This document shows positions 27,805 to 37,689 of a stretch of 64,000 nt of DNA, in pieces. How positions within the stretch are numbered: the first letter of the stretch is position 1; each line of letters starts with the position of its first letter. Origin of the DNA: Shewanella ulleungensis (GTDB lineage: Bacteria > Pseudomonadota > Gammaproteobacteria > Enterobacterales > Shewanellaceae); the NCBI RefSeq assembly GCF_014648315.1, contig NZ_BMQW01000003.1:186001-250000 (forward strand), given 5' to 3'. Under the pieces are notes generated by a model. It made no database searches, had not been told where the DNA came from, and was given only the letters and a program-made list of their open reading frames with translations. Both the position numbers and the translations under genes were made by a program.

Positions 27805-27981
27805 CTATTTACTGGTCTGTTCTAGCGCTTCGATCTCTTGCCAAATGCTTTCCGACTCGGCGGTTAATAACGAATAAGTTTTAATGTCACCTTTGCGCTG
27901 CGCCTGCATCGCTTGTTCAAGTTTTTGATCGTAAGTTTTACGTAGTTTTTTGACCGGATCTGGTTTTAAAAATGAAAACAT
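27805..27981 (-). CDS. DUF6435/Lacal_2735-like small protein
   Basis: A 58-residue soluble, highly charged protein starting MFSFLKPDPVKKLRKTYDQK, followed by a helical region with the pattern EQAMQAQRKGDIKTYSLLTA. This is the layout of the small Lacal_2735/DUF6435 family, whose function is unknown. I start it at the ATG at 27981; an upstream TTG at 27993 would add four residues but lacks a ribosome binding site. It ends one base after the convergent regulator gene ends. Confidence 0.75.
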   Translation of the reverse strand: MFSFLKPDPVKKLRKTYDQKLEQAMQAQRKGDIKTYSLLTAESESIWQEIEALEQTSK

Positions 27982-27993
27982 AGTCTTGCTCAA

Positions 27994-28176
27994 TTTAGTT
28001 TTGTAGTTGGTAATGCTTAATACGATCCAAGATGTGATTTGGTCTAGTGTGGTTGAATAATATATTCACATTTGATGTAACCTATTAAGCTTAATGGTAA
28101 TCATCCATAAGCATATGCCGATAACTAAATGAGTTAATCGATTATTGTCCTGTTTTCGGTAATTGATCGTTATTGT
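27994..28176. other. Intergenic stretch next to the MFS remnant
   Basis: No gene, RNA or repeat is apparent in these 183 bp; together with the pseudogene it makes a gene-poor gap of about 640 bp between the DUF6435-like gene and the HD-GYP regulator. Confidence 0.5.
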
Positions 28177-28530
28177 TTAGGCATTGCAGGGCTCAAGGGG
28201 AGTCTGATTATTGTGCATTTGTAGGTAACTCACCACCCACATCATAAATCCACCAATAAACAATGCTGCAGCAACATAACCTGTTTCGTTAGGCATTGCG
28301 CCATTGGCAATCGCGATGCCGCCAACTCAACTCCTATCACTACACCGATGGCATAAGCACTTATTGCATAACTACCCTGTGATGGTGTTCAGGCAACAGT
28401 TTCGCTAATGAGCGGCAGCTTGGGCATTATGGCAAACTCAGACAACCCTAAAATAAAGGTTCCTATAGCAAGTATTGTTACGATTGAGTTCCGGTGCGCT
28501 GTTGTCTGCCGAGGCCATAAATGTCCTATA
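28177..28530 (-). pseudogene. Remnant of an MFS (AraJ-type) transporter, internally deleted
   Basis: Read on the minus strand, about 28384-28490 encodes an MFS first helix (IVTILAIGTFILGLSEFAIM) followed by PKLPLISETVA, then a stop (TGA), then SQGSYAISAYAIGVVIGVEL, which is the second helix. Near 28320 the frame shifts and the sequence jumps directly to a C-terminal end: AIANGAMPNETGYVAAALFI then GGFMMWVVSYLQ and a TAA stop at 28177-28179. About 280 residues that should lie between are missing. No intact start codon is in frame. This is a decayed gene with one large internal deletion, a stop and a frame change. Confidence 0.82.
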
Positions 28531-28636
28531 AATGAAGAACAATTGAGCCAGCAGAGCTGGCTTAATTATCAATTTAGTGAATGTATTAAAAAGAGAATAT
28601 TTACACGTGATGAAAATAAATTAACAAGGTGAAATG

Positions 28637-29632
28637 CTAATCTTGCCAGCGTTGTTTAATGTACAAAATACTGGGTAAACATTGTTGAAATAACACCACT
28701 AATTCTGGGTCAAAATGTTTACCGCTTTGGCTTTCAATAAAGTCCATAGCTTGCTCAACCGTCCAGGCTTCTTTGTAAGGACGTTTACTGGTGAGTGCGT
28801 CAAATACATCAGCTATAGCAACGATGCGCCCTTCAATTGGTATTTCTTCACCTTTTAAGCCTTTAGGATAGCCACTACCGTCAAATTTTTCGTGATGGGT
28901 CAGCGATACCACTTTAGCAAGCGCAATTAAATCTGAATCAGAGTCACCGAGAATTTCAGCCCCAATTTCAGGGTGAGTCTTCATGATGGTAAATTCTTCT
29001 TCAGTTAGCTTCCCTGGTTTGAGCATAATGCTATCGGGAATACCAATTTTACCTATATCGTGCATTGGTGCTGCGTGCAACAAATTGTCTGCGGCAAATT
29101 CTGACAACCCATATGCTAAGGCAATTATTTTAGAAAAATGGCTCATGCGCATAATGTGCATACCGGTTTCATTGTCTTTGTATTCTGATGCGCGGCCTAG
29201 ACGTTGAATAACTTGTAAACGGGTGCGACGCAGATCGTCAGCTTGGACTAACGATAAGTGCGTCCGAACCCGAGCTTTGACCACTGCTGGAGATACAGGC
29301 TTAGTAATGTAATCTACTGCTCCTACATCAAATCCTTTTGCTTCATCTACCTCATCACTCAATGCTGTGACGAAAATAATCGGCACAGGTTTACTCAGAG
29401 GATCAGCTTTCAGTTTTTCACAGACTTCGAAGCCGGTCATGCCTGGCATCATGACATCTAACAAAATCAAATTTGGCAGTTCACGTTGAACTAGGCGCAG
29501 TGCTTCCTCGCCACTTTTTGCAAATATGAGTCTGTATTGCTCCTCAAGCATTTTTTTCAATACTCTAAGGTTGGCGGGTTCATCATCTACAATTAGGATG
29601 GTCTGTTTGCTGTCTTGTCTGTTAAATATCAT
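28637..29632 (-). CDS. Response regulator with HD-GYP c-di-GMP phosphodiesterase domain
   Basis: A 331-residue two-domain protein of the RpfG type. The receiver domain (about 10-125) has ILIVDDEPANLRVLK, the phospho-acceptor Asp in LILLDVMMPGMTG and the lysine in DYITKPVSP. The HD-GYP domain (about 145-320) has APMHDIGKIGIPD and the full HHEKFDGSGYPKGL motif, so it should hydrolyse cyclic di-GMP. Its start overlaps the stop of the upstream hybrid kinase by 4 nt (ATGA), which makes that kinase its likely phosphodonor. Confidence 0.95.
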   Translation of the reverse strand: MIFNRQDSKQTILIVDDEPANLRVLKKMLEEQYRLIFAKSGEEALRLVQRELPNLILLDVMMPGMTGFEVCEKLKADPLSKPVPIIFVTALSDEVDEAKGFDVGAVDYITKPVSPAVVKARVRTHLSLVQADDLRRTRLQVIQRLGRASEYKDNETGMHIMRMSHFSKIIALAYGLSEFAADNLLHAAPMHDIGKIGIPDSIMLKPGKLTEEEFTIMKTHPEIGAEILGDSDSDLIALAKVVSLTHHEKFDGSGYPKGLKGEEIPIEGRIVAIADVFDALTSKRPYKEAWTVEQAMDFIESQSGKHFDPELVVLFQQCLPSILYIKQRWQD

Positions 29633-32600
29633 TTAATGAGTTCTGTTACCTGTGCATTAATAAGCAACTCAAGGCTGTCGAGTTCTGTTAATGCTTGTTC
29701 AAATTCAAAGTCGTCTAAAGCATGTTGAATCGACTGGCACTTGGGGCGATATAACATCGCCGTTGATGCAATGAGTAAATCGACATCTACGTCATTGTAC
29801 TCGTTGTCTTTTGCCGCGAGCCGAATACGGTTGATAAGCTGTTTGAGTTGTGCAATTTCCATTTTGTGATTTGCAGTCTCAGTAACGCTTGGTGCGACGA
29901 TTTCAGGATTGGCTTGCTGGGCGTCAAGGTAGGCAGTTATTTTTACAAATGCTTGTTCAATCATTGGTAATAATGCTGATAATTCAGCGGCCGATGATAC
30001 AAGTGCTAGCCGCTCAGCGTCGATGAGTAATCGAGTGAGCTGTGTGAGTGACAAATTGCCCGCTAAACCTTTTAATCCATGCAGTTGAGCTTGCACTGCA
30101 GGCCAGTTATTATCAACAATTAATTGTTGTAATTGGTCTACACAACCTTTTTGTTTAAGCATAAATCCGTTAATTTCTTTAACGAGTGTGCCTTTATCAC
30201 CCCACAATACCATGCCTTTTTTGTCGTTCACTACTTGCTTGTTATCGACAACGTCTTGTGCGGGTAAAGATGTGTGTTCATGGGGTTCAAGGTGCAATAC
30301 TTGAGCTATTTCATGATTAAGCAACGCGATATCAATCGGTTTATTTGCAAATCCATCCATTCCTGCATGGAGTGCGGCAAGTCGGTCTTCAGGCAGAACA
30401 CTGGCGGTTAACGCAATAATTGGCATATGCGGTAGTTGCTGCTCACGCTCTTGCTCTCTGCGCAGTCGGGATGCGGTTAATCCGTCCATAATCGGCATTT
30501 GCACATCCATCAAGACAATATCAACCTTGTCGCTTAGCATGCGTAATAAGGCTTGTTTTCCATCTCGTGCAGTGATGACACTATGCCCTTGACGCTTCAT
30601 TACAATCGTAAGCAAATCAATGTTTTGTTGAATGTCGTCAACAATTAATATCGCTAATGATTTAAGGCTTTTAGTTAATAGAGGAGAAGTCTCGCTTAAT
30701 ATTTGCTTTGGTGGTGTGAGTGGTAGTGAAAACGCAAAACAGCTGCCTTTACCATAAGTGCTCTTAGCGGTAATTTTACCGCCCATTAATTCGACTAACT
30801 GCTTGCTAATGGTTGTGCCCAAACCTGTACCACCAAAGCGGCGATTCATGCTGGCATCAGCTTGAGCAAATGCATCAAATACTAGTGCGAGTTGCTCTTT
30901 GGTCATGCCGATACCAGTGTCATTAATCGAGAATTCAATACAGCCACTTGGCTTAATACCTACATCTATACTAACTCCACCTTCGGCAGTAAACTTTATT
31001 GCATTTCCGATTATATTTGTCAGTACTTGGCGGAGCCTATCTGGCGCACCGTGATAAGATTGTGCGACTTCTGGTGCTACGTCGACATTTAAATATAAAC
31101 CTTTACTATTTGCTTGAAGCCACAAGGTCGATACCACTGAGTCAACTTCTTCAATGACAGAGAAATCCCTAAGTTCTAATTCAAATTTACCTTTGTCTAG
31201 CTTTGCACTGTCGAGTACATCATTAAGAAGATGCAATAATGATTTAGCTGATTGGTTAATAGTATTTAGATGCTTATGCTGTTCAGCGGGCAGATTATCG
31301 TCGAGTAATATGTCGCTAAAACCAATAATTGCATTCATTGGTGTACGGATTTCGTGACTCATATTAGCTAAAAAGGCGGCTCTAGCTGATGCTGCTTGTT
31401 CTGCTTTATCTTTTGCAATCAATAGCGATTGCTCCATTTCTTTACGTTCTGTGATATCCATTACAAAGCCGTCGAGCCATTTATCCGTAACGTCTAGCCC
31501 ATCGACATGAGTGCCATAACCCAACAACCAGCGGGTGTCGCCATTTGCATTAATGATCCGATATTCAAGAACAAAGACCTTATCTATTGCGATTTGATTT
31601 GCTATTTGTTCAAGATCGTCCGGATGTACATGTTCATAAAAGTGACGTTTTGGTGCTTGGCCTATATAGTCACTTGCAGGGTAGCCTGTAATACCTTCAA
31701 CTGCGTCACTGATAAACACCATTGGCCAGTTTTCTGAATTTAAACAACGATAGGCAATGCCGGGAATATTGGTAATGAGCGAACGGAATTGAGCCTCACT
31801 TTTAATCAGTGCGCGCTGCATTTCAATGCGATGACGTAGATCACTTACATACATCACAAATAAGCTTTTTCCTTCAATGCGGGCATGGCCGATTGAGACT
31901 CTAACTGGGATGGTCGTTCCATTGACGTGCAGGGCTTCAACATCGCGGCCATCACTTTTTTGATTATTTATTGTGTCATCTGAATAACTGGACAGATATG
32001 CATTAAAGTCGTCGATAAACGTCGATGGAATAAAATCACGAATATCTTGATGGCAAACATCTTCTAATCGCCAGCCTAATAAGCTTTCGACAGCTTGGTT
32101 GCCACTTTCTATTTTACCTTTGTCGTTAAAAGTAATAATGCCATCAATGGCGGTTGAGATGGTCGCACGGTAACGCGCTTCGCTTAATTTAGCCTGGTGT
32201 AGTGATGCTTGATATTTGAATAGCATATTAACTGTTAGTACAAAAAGGATAATGACGACAGTAATTGTGGCTACCGCAATCCCAAGATACAGAGATACCA
32301 TTTTTGTTTGGTCGGAAAACTCAAACCCAAGTGGCCTAACAAAACGTGCCGCTGCCATACCAGTATAATGCATAGCTGAAATCGCAGAGCCCATCACCAG
32401 CGCCGCGATCATATTCTTGTGCAATATCGTTAACTTGAAACGGCCTAAGTTATCCAAACTAAAGCGGATCCACAAAGACAAAATGGCTAATGTAACGGCA
32501 ACCACAATGGATAAACCAAAGTAAAACATGTCATAGCGTAAGAGTGGTGCCATTTCCATGGCGGCCATGCCAACATAATGCATGGTGCCAATGCCTGCAC

Positions 32601-33069
32601 CGACTAAAATGCCACCAATAATAAACTGACTCGGTTTTGGGTTTGCATTAGAGATAACATTTAGTGCTACCCAAGATGCGGCAATACTAGGAATAAATGA
32701 TAGTGCCGTAAGGCCAATGTCATAACTTACAGGGGTGCATAAACTAAACGCTAACATACCAATAAAATGCATTGACCACACGCCGCCACCTAATGCGAAA
32801 CTGCCGCAAGATATCAACATATGACGTTTGTATGTATTGAATGTTGTAACTGCTTGTGATGCAACTTGCAGTGCCATAAATGATGCAAATATCGCTATAG
32901 AGATAGAAATCAATACAACAAGGGGGTGAAAGTTACCAACAATTAAGAGGTTATCATCGGGAATAGCAAAAAAAGTATGTATTGATTCAAGCATAATGTC
33001 GTTGATGATGACCATAATTAGTGTGACTGATAAAGAGTGTATCGGCGCCAAATTAAAAAACACCAGCAT
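29629..33069 (-). CDS. MHYT-PAS hybrid sensor histidine kinase with receiver and Hpt domains
   Basis: An 1146-residue membrane sensor. Seven membrane helices (about 45-285) carry three MHYT motifs: SMHFIGMLAF, TMHYVGMAAME and AMHYTGMAAARF, proposed to bind copper and sense a diatomic gas. Two PAS-like regions follow (about 300-410 and 430-545). The kinase core has FLANMSHEIRTPMNAIIGFS with the phospho-His, then GNAIKFTAEGG, NDTGIGM and FGGTGLGT. The receiver has VDIVLMDVQMPIMDG, and the C-terminal Hpt has LHGLKGLAGNLS. A phosphorelay ending on the HD-GYP regulator is likely. The exact start is unsure: ATG at 32991 (MLESIH) fits MHYT proteins equally well, and no start has a clear ribosome binding site. 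Confidence 0.93.
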   Translation of the reverse strand: MLVFFNLAPIHSLSVTLIMVIINDIMLESIHTFFAIPDDNLLIVGNFHPLVVLISISIAIFASFMALQVASQAVTTFNTYKRHMLISCGSFALGGGVWSMHFIGMLAFSLCTPVSYDIGLTALSFIPSIAASWVALNVISNANPKPSQFIIGGILVGAGIGTMHYVGMAAMEMAPLLRYDMFYFGLSIVVAVTLAILSLWIRFSLDNLGRFKLTILHKNMIAALVMGSAISAMHYTGMAAARFVRPLGFEFSDQTKMVSLYLGIAVATITVVIILFVLTVNMLFKYQASLHQAKLSEARYRATISTAIDGIITFNDKGKIESGNQAVESLLGWRLEDVCHQDIRDFIPSTFIDDFNAYLSSYSDDTINNQKSDGRDVEALHVNGTTIPVRVSIGHARIEGKSLFVMYVSDLRHRIEMQRALIKSEAQFRSLITNIPGIAYRCLNSENWPMVFISDAVEGITGYPASDYIGQAPKRHFYEHVHPDDLEQIANQIAIDKVFVLEYRIINANGDTRWLLGYGTHVDGLDVTDKWLDGFVMDITERKEMEQSLLIAKDKAEQAASARAAFLANMSHEIRTPMNAIIGFSDILLDDNLPAEQHKHLNTINQSAKSLLHLLNDVLDSAKLDKGKFELELRDFSVIEEVDSVVSTLWLQANSKGLYLNVDVAPEVAQSYHGAPDRLRQVLTNIIGNAIKFTAEGGVSIDVGIKPSGCIEFSINDTGIGMTKEQLALVFDAFAQADASMNRRFGGTGLGTTISKQLVELMGGKITAKSTYGKGSCFAFSLPLTPPKQILSETSPLLTKSLKSLAILIVDDIQQNIDLLTIVMKRQGHSVITARDGKQALLRMLSDKVDIVLMDVQMPIMDGLTASRLRREQEREQQLPHMPIIALTASVLPEDRLAALHAGMDGFANKPIDIALLNHEIAQVLHLEPHEHTSLPAQDVVDNKQVVNDKKGMVLWGDKGTLVKEINGFMLKQKGCVDQLQQLIVDNNWPAVQAQLHGLKGLAGNLSLTQLTRLLIDAERLALVSSAAELSALLPMIEQAFVKITAYLDAQQANPEIVAPSVTETANHKMEIAQLKQLINRIRLAAKDNEYNDVDVDLLIASTAMLYRPKCQSIQHALDDFEFEQALTELDSLELLINAQVTELIK

Positions 33070-33325
33070 TTTGATTAATTTTTAATTAAAACATGTCCCC
33101 AATCAATGTTTTTATTACTTGTTGGCGTTATAGTTATCGGTTTTGCGTATTATTCCTTTACATTGTGAGCATCTTGTTTCTATTGTTTTTTTATTGTGAA
33201 AATTAATTCGAGGCCTATTGTAAAGATTATTCTCCATGCATCTTTAGTCTAAGGATGAGCTTTTTTCCTTGTGAGTGACACAGCTCTTTAGTTAGCTTGG
33301 TAAAAAAGGACGCAAGGAGGCTTTA

Positions 33326-35035
33326 ATGACAATTAAACAACATCAAACACAATTCCCACTTGGCTCAAGTGAGTATCATGGTAACAATTCAACCGTACTT
33401 ACCACTAAGACGATTGGACAGTATTTAGCCGATATCGCAACTCAATATCCTGACAATTTAGCGGTAGTGGTTAATCATCAAAATATTCGTTGGAACTATC
33501 GCCAATATTGCGAACAAATAGACGCTTTAGCCGTTGGATTGCTCAAGCTAGGTATTCAACCTGGTGATAGGGTTGGAATATGGTCGCCAAATAATATTGA
33601 ATGGTGCTTGACTCAGTTTGCCACGGCAAAAATTGGTGCGATAATGGTGTGTATTAATCCAGCTTATCGGCCCGAAGAGTTAGCTTATGCATTAGGCAAT
33701 GTTGGTTGCCGCGCGGTGATATGTGCAGACAAATTTAAGTCTAGTGATTACCTGTTAATGTTAAATGAGCTATTGCCGGAATTAGCTACTTGTGAGGTGG
33801 GTGAACTACAGGCCAAAGCGTTACCTGAGCTCGAGTATGTTATTCGCATGGGCAATGAAACATCGCCTGGGATGCTTAATTTTAATGATTTATTGCAAGG
33901 TGTTAACGCAGAAGATAAACACGCGTTAGATTATATTGCGGAGTCGTTGACAGCTCACGATGCAATTAATATTCAATTTACTTCAGGTACGACAGGAAGT
34001 CCAAAAGGCGCGACGCTATCACACCATAATATCTTAAATAATGCTTATTTAGTTGCTGATGCTATGGGGTTAAGTCAAACAGATAAATTGTGTATTCCAG
34101 TGCCTTTGTATCATTGCTTTGGCATGGTACTAGGCAGTTTGAGTAGTATTATTTATGGGTCTGCTGCGGTATATCCAGGAGAGGCATTTGATCCGCTTAC
34201 CACATTGCAAGTAGTTGCAAATGAACGTTGTACTGCATTACATGGTGTGCCAACAATGTTTATTGCTGAGCTAGAGCATCCGCAATTCAACCAGTTTGAT
34301 TTGAGCTCATTACGCACAGGTATAATGGCTGGCGCGACGTGTCCTGAAGAGGTCATGCGGCGCGTACAAGATTTGATGTACATGAAGGAAGTGTTAATTG
34401 GTTATGGGCAAACTGAATGTAGCCCACTTAATCACATTACCGAAATTGACTCACCCATAGAGAAACAAGTGCTCACGGTTGGCAGAGCATTGCCGCACAC
34501 TGAAGTTAAAATCATTAATGAGTTTGGTGATGTGCTTCCCATTGGTCAGCCTGGAGAGGTCTGTAGTCGCGGTTATTGTGTTATGCAAGGATATTGGAAC
34601 GACCCTGTTAAAACGGCAGCCACTATAGATAGCGCAGGTTGGTTACATTCTGGTGATATCGGCCAAATGGACGAGTTAGGTTATGTGCAAATTGTTGGCC
34701 GTATTAAAGACATGATCATTCGTGGCGGCGAGAATATTTATCCGAGGGAGATTGAGGAAAAACTTTATACTCACAAGGATGTACAAGATGCTGCAGTGTT
34801 TGGTGTACAAAGCGACAAATATGGTGAGGAGGTCTGTGCCTGGATTAAAGTCCGTGCCAATGCCACGATTTCTGAAGATGATATTCGCCACTTTTTAACC
34901 GAAAAATTCGCTTACTTTAAAGTGCCGCGCTACATAAAATTTGTCGATCAATATCCAATGACGGTAACCGGTAAAATCCAAAAGTTTAAAATGCGTGAAT
35001 TGATGTATCAGGAATTACACAACGCAATCAATTAG
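33326..35035 (+). CDS. Acyl-CoA synthetase (AMP-forming, ACSF2/FadD-like)
   Basis: A 569-residue adenylate-forming enzyme expected to activate fatty or other carboxylic acids to acyl-CoA. Motifs: the P-loop-like INIQFTSGTTGSPKGATLSH (about 214-233), GYGQTECSPLNH, GWLHSGDIGQMDELGYVQIV, GRIKDMIIRGGENIYPREIE and the C-terminal catalytic lysine in YPMTVTGKIQKFKMRE. Length and motifs suit a medium/long-chain ligase (ACSF2 type); the substrate is unknown. A strong ribosome binding site (AAGGAGG) precedes the ATG. It stands alone, followed by a bidirectional terminator. Confidence 0.93.
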   Translation: MTIKQHQTQFPLGSSEYHGNNSTVLTTKTIGQYLADIATQYPDNLAVVVNHQNIRWNYRQYCEQIDALAVGLLKLGIQPGDRVGIWSPNNIEWCLTQFATAKIGAIMVCINPAYRPEELAYALGNVGCRAVICADKFKSSDYLLMLNELLPELATCEVGELQAKALPELEYVIRMGNETSPGMLNFNDLLQGVNAEDKHALDYIAESLTAHDAINIQFTSGTTGSPKGATLSHHNILNNAYLVADAMGLSQTDKLCIPVPLYHCFGMVLGSLSSIIYGSAAVYPGEAFDPLTTLQVVANERCTALHGVPTMFIAELEHPQFNQFDLSSLRTGIMAGATCPEEVMRRVQDLMYMKEVLIGYGQTECSPLNHITEIDSPIEKQVLTVGRALPHTEVKIINEFGDVLPIGQPGEVCSRGYCVMQGYWNDPVKTAATIDSAGWLHSGDIGQMDELGYVQIVGRIKDMIIRGGENIYPREIEEKLYTHKDVQDAAVFGVQSDKYGEEVCAWIKVRANATISEDDIRHFLTEKFAYFKVPRYIKFVDQYPMTVTGKIQKFKMRELMYQELHNAIN

Positions 35036-35201
35036 GGATTTATAACAGAAATAAGATTATGTGCATGTTAAGTTGTGAGTAAATACATGTAGGAAATTAT
35101 GGTTATTTACTTGTGAGTTCATTTGCTTAGGGCCAGATTATTATTGATATCATGCAAACGGTTAGGCATGAATACCATTAACAAATTAAGCTTACTCTAA
35201 A

Positions 35202-35240
35202 ACAAAACCCCGTATTAGCATGGCTAATACGGGGTTTTGT
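35202..35240. terminator. Bidirectional terminator between acyl-CoA synthetase gene and tRNA-Pro
   Basis: A near-perfect long hairpin (arms around AAAACCCCGTATTAGC and its complement, 4-nt loop) is flanked by A-run on the left and T-run on the right, so it can stop both the rightward ligase message and the leftward tRNA transcript. Confidence 0.85.
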
Positions 35241-35277
35241 TTAATATCGACTATGAATCGACACTAGACTGTTAATT

Positions 35278-35354
35278 TGGTCGGTATGAGAGGATTCGAA
35301 CCTCCGACCCCTGACACCCCATGACAGTGCGCTACCGGGCTGCGCTACATACCG
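35278..35354 (-). tRNA. tRNA-Pro, anticodon GGG
   Basis: A 77-nt cloverleaf on the minus strand: acceptor CGGTATG/CATACCG, D arm GCGC-AGCCCGGTA-GCGC, anticodon loop ATGGGGT (anticodon GGG), T arm GGAGG-TTCGAAT-CCTCT, discriminator A and an encoded CCA. The anticodon stem CTGTC/GTCAG has one U-U mismatch, which E. coli tRNA-Pro(GGG) also has as I recall it. It stands alone, with a terminator 38 bp downstream. Confidence 0.95.
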
Positions 35355-35601
35355 AATATTTATTGCTGTATACATCAACACTTAGAGAGTTATAACAATT
35401 GGGGTAACTAAGTGGATATGCACTTTATCAACAGTAATTAATGAGCGCAAGCAGTTAGTTATATGCTATTTACCGATTGGCTATAAACTATTCAGTTATG
35501 GTTCGTGTATCTTAATCAATATCATCATTGGGTAGACAATGAGTGAAAAGCATTTAAGCCTAACTAAATAGAATTAATTAAACATTATTAGCTGTAAACC
35601 A

Positions 35602-37392
35602 TTACTGATTGTAGAGTCTACGGCCTTCTCGCATGACTTGTATCAACTCTGGTGCGCTCATTTTTTTATCTAAACGCTTTTTATAATCGACATCGTAAAT
35701 ACGGTATTTACCAAATCGATCAAGGACGGTGATTTCAGACTTTTGGTAAATCGCAAAACGGCGGCTGTCGCCGATGTAAACCCATGTTTCACTGTTGGGT
35801 TCTAATAGGCTGCGACCCGCACTATAGTCGGTGCTTGGATTGGTACAACCCAATACATGGCTGAGTATGGTTGGGGCAATACCGTAGTGGCTGGTGCGGT
35901 AATTTACTTTATTACCATAGGTGTCTGGCCAATGAATAATTAATGGCACATTAACATTGCCTGGCGATAAGTCGTTACGCGCGTCGCTGCTATTACTCGT
36001 AAACACTTGCCCATAAGTACCGGTAATGATCACCACGGTGTCGTCGCTAACATTATTCAGTAATGTAGACAGTTGCTGGTCAATAAAATTAAGTGATTGG
36101 CGATATTGATTAAATAATACCTTTTGCGCAGGTTTTAATTCCATTTTCGGTTTGATGGTTTGTACCCCTAAAAAACCGATTGGCGTATCGTAATCTTTTG
36201 GCGCGGTGAGGTTAACTAAGGCAAACCAAGGTTGTTTTTGGTTTGCTTGCCAGGCGTTTACAGCATTGATGGTATTAATGTCTGCATCTGCGCTGCCGTT
36301 AGCGCCTTCGCTGACATGTATTTGCATCCCTTTAAACATGGCGCTATTTGTTATGTCGTTACTCACGGTAGGCGCAAAAAATGCTTGCACATAACCCTGC
36401 TCAGTTAAGATGTTGGTTAGCATTGGGCTAGTGACCGCAAATTCTTTACGATCGCTGTAGTTTCCCTGTAAGCCATACATTAATGTAAACATGCTAGTGT
36501 CGAAATCTGTTCCGCCACTGAAATGCTTAGTAAATCGTTGATTTTTATTACGGTATTGACTTAAGAATGGCATTGTTTCGTTATCGACCATATCTGCACG
36601 AAGACTGTCGACGCTAATCAGTAACACGTTTTGTTGAGTGTCGGCACTGCACTGCATAGGATTAATTGGGTAGCTGAGTTTACGCGATTTCTCACTGCGC
36701 GACTGAGGCGTTTGCATGCTGCTGTCGATACCATGGCTTTCCATAAACGAGCGTGCTGTCGCCGGATAAGACACTGGGTAGGCGTCGTCGAAGCGGGTGA
36801 CTTCTGTCATGCTGGTGGCATCGGCCCATATGTGGAATAAGTGGCTGCTGACAAAACAAGCACCCACAAACAGCACAACCCGGTTGCCCCATTGTTTTTT
36901 CTGTATTTTGTCGATGCGTTTCCACAAAAAATTCGCCGCAGTTAACTCAATTAACACAATGACGATGGGCGTAATAATGTAAGAGGTACTGTGCAGTAAT
37001 GCATTGAGGTCTTGCCAGGCTAAGTCGAATGCAAAGGGACTTAAATGAATACCGTAGTCATCGTAGATAACCGTATCATAGAGTAGGGCGTAGAGTCCGA
37101 GCGAAGCAATAAACGCGGCAAAACCGCGTAGGATTTTAGAATAAGGTAGCAATAAAGTAATTGGGAAAATAAACAGTAAGTAGCCGATGAAGGCTAAAAA
37201 GGTAAAATGTCCAATGGTGCTGATGGTCAGATAGACCCAGCCGATAAAGGTTTCTGGGTAGCCGACACTACCAATATATCGAGCGCCAATTAGCATCGCT
37301 AATATGCCATTAAAGAAGGCAAACCAGTGACCCCAATTAACTAAACGCGACACGTTATCTCGTGTCATTTGCTGCTTTTTGCGCTCGATCAT
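35602..37392 (-). CDS. yejM: Inner-membrane sulfatase-like protein YejM (PbgA/LapC type)
   Basis: A 596-residue protein. Five membrane helices (about 15-170, DUF3413) precede a periplasmic domain with an alkaline-phosphatase/sulfatase fold from about 240: VLLISVDSLRADMVDNETMP, and VVIITGTYGQVF. In E. coli YejM senses LPS and controls LpxC proteolysis through LapB/FtsH, setting the LPS/phospholipid balance; it is essential there. The domain layout and length (E. coli 586) match well. It lies downstream of yejL and opposite to yejK, the usual gammaproteobacterial locus. Confidence 0.94.
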   Translation of the reverse strand: MIERKKQQMTRDNVSRLVNWGHWFAFFNGILAMLIGARYIGSVGYPETFIGWVYLTISTIGHFTFLAFIGYLLFIFPITLLLPYSKILRGFAAFIASLGLYALLYDTVIYDDYGIHLSPFAFDLAWQDLNALLHSTSYIITPIVIVLIELTAANFLWKRIDKIQKKQWGNRVVLFVGACFVSSHLFHIWADATSMTEVTRFDDAYPVSYPATARSFMESHGIDSSMQTPQSRSEKSRKLSYPINPMQCSADTQQNVLLISVDSLRADMVDNETMPFLSQYRNKNQRFTKHFSGGTDFDTSMFTLMYGLQGNYSDRKEFAVTSPMLTNILTEQGYVQAFFAPTVSNDITNSAMFKGMQIHVSEGANGSADADINTINAVNAWQANQKQPWFALVNLTAPKDYDTPIGFLGVQTIKPKMELKPAQKVLFNQYRQSLNFIDQQLSTLLNNVSDDTVVIITGTYGQVFTSNSSDARNDLSPGNVNVPLIIHWPDTYGNKVNYRTSHYGIAPTILSHVLGCTNPSTDYSAGRSLLEPNSETWVYIGDSRRFAIYQKSEITVLDRFGKYRIYDVDYKKRLDKKMSAPELIQVMREGRRLYNQ

Positions 37393-37476
37393 CTTAACTC
37401 GTATTCCTACGTTATCATCACAGACTAACTGAGTGTAACTGATTGTTAGCCCTAGTGATAAATTTTATTTTGTCGA

Positions 37477-37689
37477 TTACTTAACCGACTGTGTTAACGC
37501 TTTTGCAAATTGCTCTGCCACTTTTTGACGTGACTCATTAGGCACTTTTTTGTCAAGTAAATGGGTTACACAGTTACCTAATACCATTAGGCTTAAATCG
37601 GTAGGCGCTTGGTGCTTAGCCAGGGTAGCAAGCAGCTCGCTGATAAGTGCTTCAACTTGGGTGTTGGTGTATTTAGATTGAATAGCCAT
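37477..37689 (-). CDS. yejL: DUF1414 protein YejL
   Basis: A 70-residue cytoplasmic helical protein of the YejL/UPF0352 family. Visible features are MAIQSKYTNTQVEALISELL, the central LMVLGNCVTHLLDKKVP and a C-terminal EQFAKALTQSV helix. The function is unknown, but a dimeric bundle is known for the family. It lies 84 bp upstream of yejM on the same strand and is divergent from yejK, as in E. coli. Confidence 0.94.
   Translation of the reverse strand: MAIQSKYTNTQVEALISELLATLAKHQAPTDLSLMVLGNCVTHLLDKKVPNESRQKVAEQFAKALTQSVK

Noticed and set aside
28408-28632. Rightward ORF of 74 codons near the HD-GYP gene
   Set aside because: It is antisense to the MFS remnant; the minus strand explains the sequence, and the ORF has no ribosome binding site or family.
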